A stretch of DNA of 64,000 nt from Gluconacetobacter diazotrophicus PA1 5. GTDB taxonomy: Bacteria; Pseudomonadota; Alphaproteobacteria; Acetobacterales; Acetobacteraceae. The DNA lies in the NCBI RefSeq assembly GCF_000067045.1, contig NC_010125.1:212001-276000 (forward strand), given 5' to 3'. Numbering within the stretch: position 1 is the first letter of the stretch; each line of letters opens with the position of its first letter. A model generated the notes under the pieces. The model was not told where the DNA came from. It was given only the letters and a program-made list of their open reading frames with translations, and did not search any database. Positions 51,647 through 60,604 of this stretch are shown here, one piece after another. Position numbers and translations under genes: made by a program.

Positions 51647-54286
51647 ATGATGCGGAGCGGTTTCTTCCCCCGGAACGCGGCAGCGGCCAGGGGGCCGGTG
51701 GCGGTCTATTCGGACCATGCCATCACGTTGATGGCGGCCCTGCTGCTGTCCGTCGCACCGGTCAAGGGATTCGGCGCCACCACCGAAGCCGGCCCCGACG
51801 CATCCTCGAAGCCTACCTCCAAGACCCCCTCGAAATCCACGGCGGGCAAGGCGGTGCGCGGCGTGGCGGTACCGCCGGGGAAGACGGCCGGCGCCAGTTC
51901 CGGCCTCGCCCATGTCGGCGCCGGCGAGGAAATCGTCGCGACGGGTGCCGCCGACAGGATCTCGCCGGCCTTTCGCGTCGCGACGCTGACCAACAGCACG
52001 GTCCGCGTCGCCGTCGTCACGGCCGCGCAACTGCTGCAGACCGGCCAGACCAACGTGATCTCAGCCCTGCAGATGACGTCGCCCGAAATCAACGCGCCAC
52101 CGGGCGGCGGCGGCGGCGCGTATTCGACAACCCCGACGCAGACCGTCATCCTTCGCAACCTCAACGCGGACGAAACCCTGGTGCTGGTCAATGGGGTACG
52201 CCGGCATATCAGTGCGCTGGGCAATTGGGGCGACGGGCCGGCCGAGGGCACGGAACCCGCCGACCTCAGCCTGATCCCGCTCAGCGCGATCGACCATGTC
52301 GAGATCATCACCGAGGGCGCCACCGCCCTGTACGGGCAGGACGCGCTGGGCGGCGCGGTCAACATCGTCCTGAAATCGGGCGCGCGCAACGGCGGCACCG
52401 CCAACCTGATGAACAGCGGCTATTATCGCGGTGACGGGCAGGCCATCGAAGGCTACGGCGACATCGAGCGGACCATCGGCCACCGGGGCGGCGGCATCGA
52501 TATCGCCTGGCAGGTCCTGAACCAGTTGCCCACCCATCGCGACGGCCTGAACACGGCCACCCTCTATGGGCCGCAGGATGCCGCATTGCAGCAAAAGGTC
52601 GGGCAGGACGTGAACCGCGTCGAAGGGCTCAGCAAGTCCCTTGCGGAAGTCTTCAGTTTCAACGGCCATGTTCCCGTCACGGATCGCGTGGACGCCTACC
52701 TGACCGGAACGCTCGGCCACCGGACCACGGACCGGGTCGGGTTCCCACGCGGCCCGGCCAACAACAATAACGTCCGCGCGATCTACCCGAACGGCTTCGC
52801 CCCGATCGAAACGTTCGATGAACTCGATTTCCAGGTGAATGGCGGCCTGCGGGGCGTGCTGCCGCTGGGCGTAAGCTGGAACACCTATTCCTCGTTCGGG
52901 CGCGAGCAGGTGAACGAGGACGTGGAGAATGACCTCAATCCCACCTTCGGCGCCCAGAGCCAGACGAATTTCCACCAGGGTACCATCGTCGCGTCCGAAT
53001 TGATCGGCGGCGCCAAATTCTCCAAGGAATTCCGCAGCGCCGCGCTGCCGAAGCCCGCCGTCCTGGATTTCGGACTGGAATACCGGCACGATACCTATCA
53101 GCTGGGACAGGGCGATTATCAATCCTGGGCCACCGGGCCGGTCCTGATCGGCCAGACCGGCGTGCAGCCCAGTTCGGGCGCCGTCGGCTATGCCGGCTTC
53201 GAACCCGTGAACGCGGGCAACTGGTCGCGCGACATCTTCGACGGCCATGTCGGCCTGGACATTTTCGTGACGAAGAAATGGGAATGGACGATCGGCGGCC
53301 GCGCCGTCAGCTATTCGGACCTGGGCGCCGCGCCGACCGGGTCGATCGGAACGCGGTATAATTTCAGCCGTCGTTTCGCCTTGCGCGCCAACGTCAATAC
53401 CGGCTATCGCGCCCCCACGCTCGGCGCCGTCCATTACAACGCGACCTCGACCGGCCCGGGCGAGGTGACCGAGAACCTGTCCGATTTCGACCCGACCGCC
53501 AGGCTGCTCGGCGCGACCGGCGTGAAGGGCGAATCCTCGCGCAGCTACAATATCGGCTTCGACTGGACGCCGCTGGATTCGCTGCACCTGTCGCTGGACG
53601 GCTACCGGATCGACATCAACGACCGGATCGAAAGCACGACCGAATTTTCCGGGCCGCTGATGAACCAGTTCCTCTACAGCCAGGGAATCACTTCCAGCCC
53701 GACCGACAAGATCTACGTCACGTACATGACCAATATCGGCAATACGACGACGAACGGCTTTACCGGCAAGATCAGCTACCAGTTCCCGGTCGATCCGTCC
53801 TGGGGCAAGCTGGTCGGCACCGTGATGGCGAACGCCGCGGACACGGAAGTCACGCATTACGCCAGCACGCCCGCGATCCTCGGCCAGTTGGGGCAGACCT
53901 ATTTCGACAGCCTGTCGCGCAACAACCTGCTGCGCGCATCGCCCAAGAACAAGGAATCCTTCGCGCTGGACTGGTCCAGGGGGCGCTACAGCGTATACGT
54001 GCAGGAACAGCGCTATGCCGGCGTGGAATGGATCAACTACAGCGGCGATCCGGCATCGACATGGACGCATATCCGTCCGCAGGTCCAGACCAACGTCGAA
54101 TTCAGCGCCCGGGTGGGCAGGGGCTTCACCCTGACGGTCGGGGCCAACAACCTGTTCAACAAATACCCGACCCACGTCAAGCGCAGCACCGTGGCCGAGA
54201 CCCAGGGAACGATCGCCTATCCCATGACCGCCCCGGGCGGCTACGAAGGCGGATATTACTATGCCCGGGTCGGCTACGTGTTCTGA
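51647..54286 (+). CDS. TonB-dependent outer membrane receptor
   Basis: 879 residues from the ATG at 51647; a second ATG follows at 51650 and a TTG at 51614 is less likely. The signal peptide is long, with the hydrophobic core AITLMAALLLSVAPVKGFGA at about 30-49, followed by a Ser/Lys/Thr-rich linker. Plug: ILRNLNADETLVLVNGVRRH and VEIITEGATALYGQDALGGA. The barrel runs to the C-terminus YYYARVGYVF with a terminal Phe. The plug is clearly related to the receptor at 9882-12509. Placement beside the CMD pair and opposite the ABC-monooxygenase operon suggests it admits the same solute. Confidence 0.92.
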   Translation: MMRSGFFPRNAAAARGPVAVYSDHAITLMAALLLSVAPVKGFGATTEAGPDASSKPTSKTPSKSTAGKAVRGVAVPPGKTAGASSGLAHVGAGEEIVATGAADRISPAFRVATLTNSTVRVAVVTAAQLLQTGQTNVISALQMTSPEINAPPGGGGGAYSTTPTQTVILRNLNADETLVLVNGVRRHISALGNWGDGPAEGTEPADLSLIPLSAIDHVEIITEGATALYGQDALGGAVNIVLKSGARNGGTANLMNSGYYRGDGQAIEGYGDIERTIGHRGGGIDIAWQVLNQLPTHRDGLNTATLYGPQDAALQQKVGQDVNRVEGLSKSLAEVFSFNGHVPVTDRVDAYLTGTLGHRTTDRVGFPRGPANNNNVRAIYPNGFAPIETFDELDFQVNGGLRGVLPLGVSWNTYSSFGREQVNEDVENDLNPTFGAQSQTNFHQGTIVASELIGGAKFSKEFRSAALPKPAVLDFGLEYRHDTYQLGQGDYQSWATGPVLIGQTGVQPSSGAVGYAGFEPVNAGNWSRDIFDGHVGLDIFVTKKWEWTIGGRAVSYSDLGAAPTGSIGTRYNFSRRFALRANVNTGYRAPTLGAVHYNATSTGPGEVTENLSDFDPTARLLGATGVKGESSRSYNIGFDWTPLDSLHLSLDGYRIDINDRIESTTEFSGPLMNQFLYSQGITSSPTDKIYVTYMTNIGNTTTNGFTGKISYQFPVDPSWGKLVGTVMANAADTEVTHYASTPAILGQLGQTYFDSLSRNNLLRASPKNKESFALDWSRGRYSVYVQEQRYAGVEWINYSGDPASTWTHIRPQVQTNVEFSARVGRGFTLTVGANNLFNKYPTHVKRSTVAETQGTIAYPMTAPGGYEGGYYYARVGYVF

Positions 54287-54398
54287 GCCACCGCTTCGAG
54301 GGTCCCGCCGCCGGCACGGGCGGATTGCGGTTGTCGCTGCAACCTCATGGCAGGCGGTCCGTTTTCGTCCGAGATTCATGACGACGGAGGACACGACC

Positions 54399-54581
54399 AT
54401 GAGGCACGAACCGGAACAGGCCGACCGGCGGGAGGACGGCGACGAAAAGCGCCATCCCGCCCCCGGCCTGGGCTCACCGCCCGAGGCCGTGCCCGACCCC
54501 GACGCGGAAACGCCCCCCAAGCCGGGCAACACGCCGAAGGACCTGCCCGAACCGCTGACCCTGCCGGAACATGGCGGCTGA
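54399..54581 (+). CDS. Small Pro/Glu/Asp-rich hypothetical protein
   Basis: 60 residues, acidic and proline-rich (RHEPEQADRREDGDEKRHPA, then PPEAVPDPDAETPPKPGNTP), probably disordered. GGAGG eight bases before the ATG at 54399 is the reason for this start; ATG 54378 is in frame but has a poorer site. Family not recognised. It ends seven bases before the convergent receiver gene. Confidence 0.55.
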   Translation: MRHEPEQADRREDGDEKRHPAPGLGSPPEAVPDPDAETPPKPGNTPKDLPEPLTLPEHGG

Positions 54582-54588
54582 GGGCGCT

Positions 54589-54975
54589 CTAGGGTTCGAT
54601 CAGGTCGTTAAGAATCCGCGGAATTTCCGATATGTCGTAGGGCTTGGGCACGAACCGGCTGCGGGTCAGGACGAAATCGTCCGATATCATGTGCTTTCCC
54701 GATGTCACCAGCACCCCCAGGCGGGGCCGGCTCTGGCGGGCGCGCAGCGCCAGTTCCAGGCCGTTCATCGACCCCGGCATATCGATATCCGTAAAGAGGG
54801 CATCGATATGCGTCGTCGTGCATTCCAGGACGGTCAGCGCCTCTTCGGCGTTGGACGCCTCGCGCACCTCGAAGCCATTGTCCCGCAATTCGGTCGCGAC
54901 GGCCAGGCGCGTCAGGACCTCGTCTTCGGCAATGACGATGCGCGGGGGGATGTGCGGGGAATAACGGGCCATCAC
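54589..54975 (-). CDS. Single-domain response regulator
   Basis: 128 residues. Receiver features: acidic IVIAEDEVLTRL with Glu17/Asp18, phospho-acceptor Asp63 in FTDIDMPGSMNG, Thr in LVTSGK and Lys in FVPKPY. No output domain. It follows the GAF histidine kinase by 36 bases on the same strand, the likely phosphodonor. Such kinase-receiver pairs with no DNA-binding domain act in general stress or light-type phosphorelays in alphaproteobacteria. Confidence 0.88.
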   Translation of the reverse strand: MMARYSPHIPPRIVIAEDEVLTRLAVATELRDNGFEVREASNAEEALTVLECTTTHIDALFTDIDMPGSMNGLELALRARQSRPRLGVLVTSGKHMISDDFVLTRSRFVPKPYDISEIPRILNDLIEP

Positions 54976-55011
54976 GCCTCTCGGGAAAGGACGGATACTT
55001 CGGATGCTGTT

Positions 55012-56202
55012 TCAAGCGCTCCGATCAGTAACGGAAAATACATAAGGCAGGCGGAACGTAAAGCACGTTTCGTCATTGCCCGATGTAACGGCCAGCCTTC
55101 CTCGGTGGGCCTTGGCGATTTCGGATACGATATAGAGGCCGAGACCCAGTCCCTGCTGGCTCGGCCGGTCGCCTCCCCGGAAGAACGGATGAAAAAGCTT
55201 CTCATGGGCTTCCGGCGGAATGGGTTTCCCCGCGTTGGATACCGACAATTCAAAGAATTTTTCATTTGTGCTCGCCTTGACGACAATCGGCTTGTCCGGG
55301 TCTCCATGCGTGACGGCGTTGCTCAGCAGGTTGGAAAACAACTGGGCGAGGCGGACGGTATCGCATGTCACGGCATGCTCCATCTGGAATCGGGTCTCGA
55401 TACGTCGTTCCGGCCGGGTGGTCTTAACCTCCTGGACGATCTGTTCCAGGATGGCCTGCAAGGCATGTTCGACCTTCAGTTGCAGGGTAATGCCGCCCCC
55501 CAGCCGCCCCCGGGCGAAATCCATCAGGTCGTTGATCAGCGCCCCCATCCGGGCGGTGCTCTTCTGGATATGGGGCACCAACTCGGCCGCCCGTTCCGGG
55601 TAGCGAAGCAGCATGCGTGTCCCGGATTCGATCGACATCAACGGGTTCCGCAGATCGTGACCCAGGACGGCGATGAACTGTTCCCGCAGTTCGGACTGGG
55701 TGCGCTCGTGCGACAGGATCGCCTCGTTCTCGGCCAGGCGGGAACTGGCATCGACATGGAAGGCCACCAGGTCGGCGAACAGCCGGAACATGGCAAGGAT
55801 TTCGGGCCGGTCCAGGTCATGCGGCGCCGGATCGGCCGCGCACAGCGTGCCGAAGAACGTGCCGTCGGGCAGGCGGACCGGCACCACGATATAGCTTTGA
55901 AAATGATACTGCCGGGGGGATACATGGCGGGCGTAGGCCGGATCGGCATCGACGTGGTTGATCACGACGGCCTCCCCCCGGTGCAGGACGTCATGGCTGA
56001 TCGTCGTTTCCAGGGGCAGTTCGTCCCCGATTTCCAGCCCCAGATCGACGCCGTCCCGTACGGCGCAGGCCAGCCAGTATTCCGGCGTGACGCGTGCGAC
56101 CGCGGCGAAGCGCAGGGACGTCGTGTGCTGCACGACATCGAGAATCTTCAGAAGAGCCGGAACGCGCCCCGCGACCCTGATGCCGTCGAGATATTTTACC
56201 AT
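55012..56202 (-). CDS. GAF-domain histidine kinase (soluble)
   Basis: 396 residues, no membrane segment. A GAF domain spans about 15-148 (FAAVARVTPEYWLACAVRDG, SYIVVPVRLPDGTFFGTLCA), then a HisKA dimerisation helix with the phospho-acceptor His182 in FIAVLGHDLRNPLMSIESG, and an ATPase domain with N-box LFSNLLSNAVTHG and G-boxes near GLGLGLYIVSEIAKAH. The D/G1 region is a little diverged. Signal unknown; GAF domains bind small ligands, haem or tetrapyrroles, and no chromophore Cys is obvious. The receiver at 54589 is the probable partner. Confidence 0.9.
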   Translation of the reverse strand: MVKYLDGIRVAGRVPALLKILDVVQHTTSLRFAAVARVTPEYWLACAVRDGVDLGLEIGDELPLETTISHDVLHRGEAVVINHVDADPAYARHVSPRQYHFQSYIVVPVRLPDGTFFGTLCAADPAPHDLDRPEILAMFRLFADLVAFHVDASSRLAENEAILSHERTQSELREQFIAVLGHDLRNPLMSIESGTRMLLRYPERAAELVPHIQKSTARMGALINDLMDFARGRLGGGITLQLKVEHALQAILEQIVQEVKTTRPERRIETRFQMEHAVTCDTVRLAQLFSNLLSNAVTHGDPDKPIVVKASTNEKFFELSVSNAGKPIPPEAHEKLFHPFFRGGDRPSQQGLGLGLYIVSEIAKAHRGRLAVTSGNDETCFTFRLPYVFSVTDRSA

Positions 56203-56283
56203 GTCACCTAACAGTCGCTGCGCGAAATGAAACGGCCGATCGATACCGCAATGATGACATTGGCATGATACAGGGGATGGATG

Positions 56284-57249
56284 CTACCCGTCGGCCATCC
56301 ATGATGCCGCCACGCGGCCATGCTCGGCGACCATTCCTTCGCCGTTCCCGATCCGCATGTTTTCCTGCAAAAAGTCCAGCACCGCCCTGATCCGCGCGGG
56401 CAATTTCCCATGATGGCCCAGATAGACCGCATGCGTATCCACAAGGGCCGGACTGTGGAACGCCTCCAGCACCGGAACAAGCTTGCCGGCCGCGATATGT
56501 TCGTCGACCTGGAACGCGGCCAGATAGGCCAGGCCCATTCCCGCAATCGCCAGTTGCAGGACCGCATCGCCGTCGCTGGCCTGGACGATGCCGGGCGGCA
56601 GGACGGGCACGGGGCCGCCATCGTCCAGTTGCGGCCAGCCGTCATGCATGCGCCAGTAGCTGGACCCGATCCGCCTGTGCCGCCGCAGGTCCGCCGGCGT
56701 TCCGGGCATCCCGTACCGCGCCAGGTAGGCCGGGGCGGCGACCAGCCTCATCCGCATCCGGCCCAGCTTGCGCGCCATCAGGCGCGAGCTTTTCAGGGGG
56801 CCGTGGCGGATGGCGATGTCCGTGCGGTCCTCCATCAGGTCCACCACCGTATCCGTCAGCACGATATCCAGGACCAGGTCCGGATACCGGGCCGACAGCG
56901 CCGGAACCAGCGGCAGCAGGAAACGGCGCCCCATCGGCACGTTGACGTTGATGCGGACCCGCCCGTGGGGCAGCGCGCTGGCCGACGCGCATTGCTCGGC
57001 CTCCGCCAGGTCGGCCAGGATACGTACGCTGCGGTCGTAGAACGCGGCGCCCTCCGGCGTCAGTTGCAGTTGCCGCGTGGACCGGTTGAACAGGCGGGTC
57101 CCCAGCCGCCGCTCCAGCCGCGACACCAGCTTGCTGACGGCCGACGGCGTCATGCGCGACAGCCGCGCGGCCGGCGTGAAGCCCCCGGCGTCCACGACGC
57201 GGACGAAGACGTCCATCTCGCCCGCACGGTTGATCTCCAATCGTCCCAT
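56284..57249 (-). CDS. LysR-family transcriptional regulator
   Basis: 321 residues. HTH: MDVFVRVVDAGGFTPAARLS followed by RMTPSAVSKLVSRLERRLGT, a CrgA/DmlR-like pattern, and the effector domain starts near 95 (VRINVNVPMGRRFLLPLVPA). It is divergent from the PRISE-type reductase gene at 57370 and likely controls it. Confidence 0.9.
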   Translation of the reverse strand: MGRLEINRAGEMDVFVRVVDAGGFTPAARLSRMTPSAVSKLVSRLERRLGTRLFNRSTRQLQLTPEGAAFYDRSVRILADLAEAEQCASASALPHGRVRINVNVPMGRRFLLPLVPALSARYPDLVLDIVLTDTVVDLMEDRTDIAIRHGPLKSSRLMARKLGRMRMRLVAAPAYLARYGMPGTPADLRRHRRIGSSYWRMHDGWPQLDDGGPVPVLPPGIVQASDGDAVLQLAIAGMGLAYLAAFQVDEHIAAGKLVPVLEAFHSPALVDTHAVYLGHHGKLPARIRAVLDFLQENMRIGNGEGMVAEHGRVAASWMADG

Positions 57250-57330
57250 GATGACTTCAACTCATAAATGATGTGCCTTCGGGCAGGCTAGCGCGCCAAT
57301 CGTCCACCATCCATGTTTGATGACGCCAGG

Positions 57331-57350
57331 CGGCCGGCAGGGGCCGGCCG
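57331..57350 (+). promoter_or_regulatory. Strong hairpin CGGCCGGC-AGGG-GCCGGCCG before the reductase ribosome-binding site
   Basis: Eight-base perfect arms and a four-base loop, immediately upstream of AAGGAAGGAGAGGG and 20 bases from the ATG of the PRISE-type gene. In RNA it would be very stable and could affect initiation; it also fits an operator for the divergent LysR. Confidence 0.35.
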
Positions 57351-57369
57351 AAGAAGGAAGGAGAGGGAT

Positions 57370-58434
57370 ATGTCGAACACTGCTCTTGTCGTCGGTGCGA
57401 CCGGCATCGTGGGTCAGGCCCTTGCCGCGCGGCTGGCGGCCGAAGGCTGGGTGGTCCACGGCCTGGCGCGGCGGCCGCGCGGCGACATGGCGCCGGTCAT
57501 CCCCGTGGCGGCGGACCTGCTGGACCCCGCGGCGCTGCGGTCCGCCCTGGCCGGGCTGCGCCCGACCCATGTCTATTTCTGCTCGTGGATGCGGCACGCG
57601 ACCGAGGCCGAGAACGTCCGCGTCAACAGCGCCATGATCCGCCATGTGTTCGAGGCCCTGCCGGAACCGCAGGGCCTGCGCCATGCGGCGCTGACCACCG
57701 GGCTGAAGCATTATCTCGGCCCGTTCGAGGCCTATGCCAGCGGCTCGCCGCCGGAAACGCCGTTCCGCGAGGACATGCCGCGCCTGGACCTGGCCAATTT
57801 CTACTATGATCAGGAGGACGCCCTGTTCGCGGCGGCGCAGGCGCACGGGTTTTCCTGGAGCGTGCATCGTCCGCACACGATCATCGGCCACGCCGTCGGC
57901 AATGCGATGAACATGGGCACGACGCTGGCGGTCTATGCCGCGATCTGCCGCGAAACGGGGCGGCCGTTCGTCTTTCCCGGCTCCCCCGCCCAGTGGCACG
58001 GCCTGACGGACGTGACCGACGCGCGGCAACTGGCCCGGCACCTGTACTGGGCCGGCACCAGCGCCGAGGCGCGGAACCAGGCGTTCAACATCGTCAACGG
58101 CGACGTCTTCCGCTGGAAGTGGCTCTGGCCCCGCCTGGCGGCCTGGTTCGACATCGAGGCCGCCCCCTATCCGGGACAGGCGACGCCGCTGGAGGCGCAA
58201 CTGGCCGGGGCTGGCGACCTGTGGGCCGGCATCGCCCGCCGGCACGGCCTGCGGGAGGCGGATATCTCGCGCCTGGCATCGGCCTGGCATACCGACGCCG
58301 ACCTGGGCCGGCCCGTCGAATGCGTGACCGACATGAGCAAGAGCCGCCGCGCCGGCTTCACGTCCTACCAGTACACGCCGGATTCCTTCACCGACCTGTT
58401 CGCACGCCTGCGCGCGGAAAGGCTGATTCCCTGA
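57370..58434 (+). CDS. PRISE-type SDR (progesterone 5-beta-reductase / iridoid synthase-like)
   Basis: 354 residues from the ATG at 57370, after GGAAGGAGAGGG. N-terminal NAD(P) motif GATGIVGQALAARLAAEGW, then VYFCSWMRHATEAENVRVN, TTGLKHYLGPFE and NFYYDQEDAL, the Lys and Tyr motifs of the PRISE family, with WSVHRPHTIIGHAVGNAMNM further on. PRISE enzymes reduce activated C=C bonds of enones and are often annotated as NAD-dependent epimerases. The gene upstream of 33577 is a dead relative. A divergent LysR gene is 120 bases away. Confidence 0.88.
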   Translation: MSNTALVVGATGIVGQALAARLAAEGWVVHGLARRPRGDMAPVIPVAADLLDPAALRSALAGLRPTHVYFCSWMRHATEAENVRVNSAMIRHVFEALPEPQGLRHAALTTGLKHYLGPFEAYASGSPPETPFREDMPRLDLANFYYDQEDALFAAAQAHGFSWSVHRPHTIIGHAVGNAMNMGTTLAVYAAICRETGRPFVFPGSPAQWHGLTDVTDARQLARHLYWAGTSAEARNQAFNIVNGDVFRWKWLWPRLAAWFDIEAAPYPGQATPLEAQLAGAGDLWAGIARRHGLREADISRLASAWHTDADLGRPVECVTDMSKSRRAGFTSYQYTPDSFTDLFARLRAERLIP

Positions 58435-58571
58435 TAACGGCTCCGGCGATAACGGTCCCGGCGGGCGGGCGCGTCATGATGCCAGACGGACTCTGATATC
58501 AGGATTCTCCAGCTTCAATAATGTCCCGTCCTATCCCAATGTCCCTGTGCGCCATCAACAGGGGAACGAGA

Positions 58572-59567
58572 ATGCCGGACGCATTGCGGAGCCGTTATCG
58601 GGCCTGGAGCTGGGACGCGCCCGGCGAACCGGATGAACTTCAACTGGTGGAAAAAGCGACGGTCCAGCCCGCATCGGGCGAAATCGTCGTGGAAAATACC
58701 CTGGCCGCGTTCAACCCGGTGGACTGGAAGATCATCCAGAACGGCCATGCCGCCTGGAAATCCGGCCGCGTTCCGGGGGTCGACGGGGTCGGCCGGATCG
58801 CCGCCGTGGGCCCCGATGTCCGCCTGCCGGTCGGCCAGCGGGTCGCGTATCACCAGAGCCTGGCGCGGGACGGCAGTTTCTCGGACTACACCACCCTGCG
58901 GGCCGAGAGCGTCCTGCCGGTTCCCGACGGCGTCAGTGACGAGGTCGCGGCCGGCATTCCCTGCCCCGGCCTGACGGCGTGGCAGGCGCTGGCCAAGGTC
59001 CCGTCCGTTCCCGATCGCGATGTGCTGGTGACGGGGGCAGGGGGCGCGGTCGCGCTGATCCTCGCGCAACTGGCGGTGCGGCGGGGGTGGCGGGTCTGGG
59101 TCACGGCGTCGCCCCGCCATCACGCGCGCCTGCTGGGCCTGGGGGTCTGCGGGGCGTTCGATTATCAGGACGATTCCTGGCAGGGCGCGTTGCAACAGGC
59201 GCTGGGGCCGCGCCGCCTGTTCGCCGTGTTCGACACCACAAGCGGGGGCTATGCGAGGACGCTGGCGCCGATGCTCGGCTTCAACGGGCATCTGGTCTGC
59301 ATCCAGGACCGGCTGGACGCGCCGCCCCTGCCGCCGTTCGCCACCGCGCTCTCGTTGCACGAGGTGGCGCTGAACGCGATGCACGACCACGCGTCGCCAC
59401 AGGACTGGCGCGACTGGCGCATGGCCGGCGCCGGCCTGATGCACGACGTGCAGGCCGGCGCGCTGGAAACGCAGCCCGTCCGCGTGACGGCGTTCACGGC
59501 CCTGCCCGAAAGCCTGTCCGCCTTCAAGGCCGGCCGGACAACGGGAAAAGTGCTGGTGAAGATATAG
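58572..59567 (+). CDS. Zinc-free medium-chain reductase, quinone oxidoreductase-like (MDR)
   Basis: 331 residues from the ATG at 58572 (AGGGGAACGAGA upstream). GroES-like N-terminal domain (AFNPVDWKIIQNGHAAWKSG, VPGVDGVGRIAAVGPDVRLP) and a Rossmann half with VTGAGGAVALILAQLAVRRG; there is no structural zinc Cys cluster and no catalytic Cys/His pair, so it is of the quinone- or enone-reductase kind, using NADPH. It ends TGKVLVKI as usual for the family. The 137 bases upstream hold no gene; the gene is on the same strand as the PRISE-type reductase, perhaps one regulon. Confidence 0.87.
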   Translation: MPDALRSRYRAWSWDAPGEPDELQLVEKATVQPASGEIVVENTLAAFNPVDWKIIQNGHAAWKSGRVPGVDGVGRIAAVGPDVRLPVGQRVAYHQSLARDGSFSDYTTLRAESVLPVPDGVSDEVAAGIPCPGLTAWQALAKVPSVPDRDVLVTGAGGAVALILAQLAVRRGWRVWVTASPRHHARLLGLGVCGAFDYQDDSWQGALQQALGPRRLFAVFDTTSGGYARTLAPMLGFNGHLVCIQDRLDAPPLPPFATALSLHEVALNAMHDHASPQDWRDWRMAGAGLMHDVQAGALETQPVRVTAFTALPESLSAFKAGRTTGKVLVKI

Positions 59568-59580
59568 GACATTCGAACGC

Positions 59581-59679
59581 ATGGCATCGCCGGACGATAT
59601 GGGTGATGCCATCGCCCCTCCCGCGTCCCTCGTGGCACGCCGGATGACCGGAGACACGATCCGTACCGATGGCGGTTTC
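59581..59679 (+). pseudogene. Remnant of an SDR C-terminus
   Basis: The short frame contains PDDMGDAIAPPASLVARRMT followed by GDTIRTDGGF, which corresponds to the last 30 residues of a classical SDR (normally ...DAVAFLASDxARxxTGxxIxVDGGF). Nothing of the rest of such a gene is present upstream. It is a fossil between the MDR reductase and the complete SDR at 59708. Confidence 0.55.
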
Positions 59680-59707
59680 CCGCAGGATATTGGAACGGAG
59701 ACGCAGC

Positions 59708-60448
59708 ATGTCACGGAAACTCGAGGGCAAGATCGCCCTTGTCACCGGTGGCAGCGCCGGAATCGGCCTCGCCACGGCCCGGCTGTTCGCCGGGGAGGGC
59801 GCGCATGTCTACATCACCGGACGCCGCCGGCCCGAGCTTGACGCCGCGGTCTCCGCCGCGGGCGGGGGCATCAGCGCCATCCAGGCCGATGTCGCGAAAC
59901 TCCCGGACCTCGACAGGGTTTATGACCAGATCGGCCGGGAGAAGGGCCGCGTGGATATCGTCTTCGCCAACGCGGGCCTGGGCGAAATGGTCCCGCTCGG
60001 TGCGATTACCGAAGACCATTACGACAGGATCTTCGACATCAACGTCAAGGGGGTCGTCTTCACGGTGCAGAAGGCGCTGCCCCTGATGCCGGACGGGGGC
60101 GCCATCGTCCTGAATGCCTCCATCGCGTCCATCAAGGGCTTTCCCGCCTTCAGCATCTATGCCGCGACCAAGGCGGCCGTGCGGTCCTTCGCCCGTTCCT
60201 GGACATCGGACCTCAAGGATCGCGGGATCAGGGTCAACGTGGTCAGCCCGGGGCCGATCGATACCCCGCTGCTGAACCACACCTTCTCCGATCCCGACGA
60301 AAAGAAGGCCCTGGCCGCGACCGTCGTCATGGGACGCGTCGGCCGTGCGGAGGAGGTCGCCAGCGCGGTGCTCTTCCTCGCCTCGTCCGACGCCAGCTTC
60401 GTCACCGGGGTGGAACTGTTCGTGGACGGAGGCGCCGCCCAGGTGTGA
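59708..60448 (+). CDS. Short-chain dehydrogenase/reductase
   Basis: 246 residues from the ATG at 59708 with GGAACGGAG upstream. Cofactor motif TGGSAGIGLATARLFAGEGA, ADVAKLPDLDRVYDQIGREK, NAGLGEMVPLGAITEDHYDR, catalytic Ser in LNASIASIKGFP and YAATKAAVRS with Tyr/Lys, VSPGPIDTPL and VDGGAAQV at the end. It is the closest relative in the window of the SDR at 25196, but keeps the full glycine motif. Substrate unknown. Confidence 0.9.
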   Translation: MSRKLEGKIALVTGGSAGIGLATARLFAGEGAHVYITGRRRPELDAAVSAAGGGISAIQADVAKLPDLDRVYDQIGREKGRVDIVFANAGLGEMVPLGAITEDHYDRIFDINVKGVVFTVQKALPLMPDGGAIVLNASIASIKGFPAFSIYAATKAAVRSFARSWTSDLKDRGIRVNVVSPGPIDTPLLNHTFSDPDEKKALAATVVMGRVGRAEEVASAVLFLASSDASFVTGVELFVDGGAAQV

Positions 60449-60604
60449 GCGCGCATCCGGCGTGGGGGCGGGGATGTTCGCTTTGGAACGCACGGGGCGT
60501 GAAACCTGATCGCATCCTCACGGATATGCGTTCGCCCGGGCGCGGAATCGAATTGAGACGCCCGGCCGTCTTCGGATATGAATGTCCACCGCAAGGAGGC
60601 ACGC

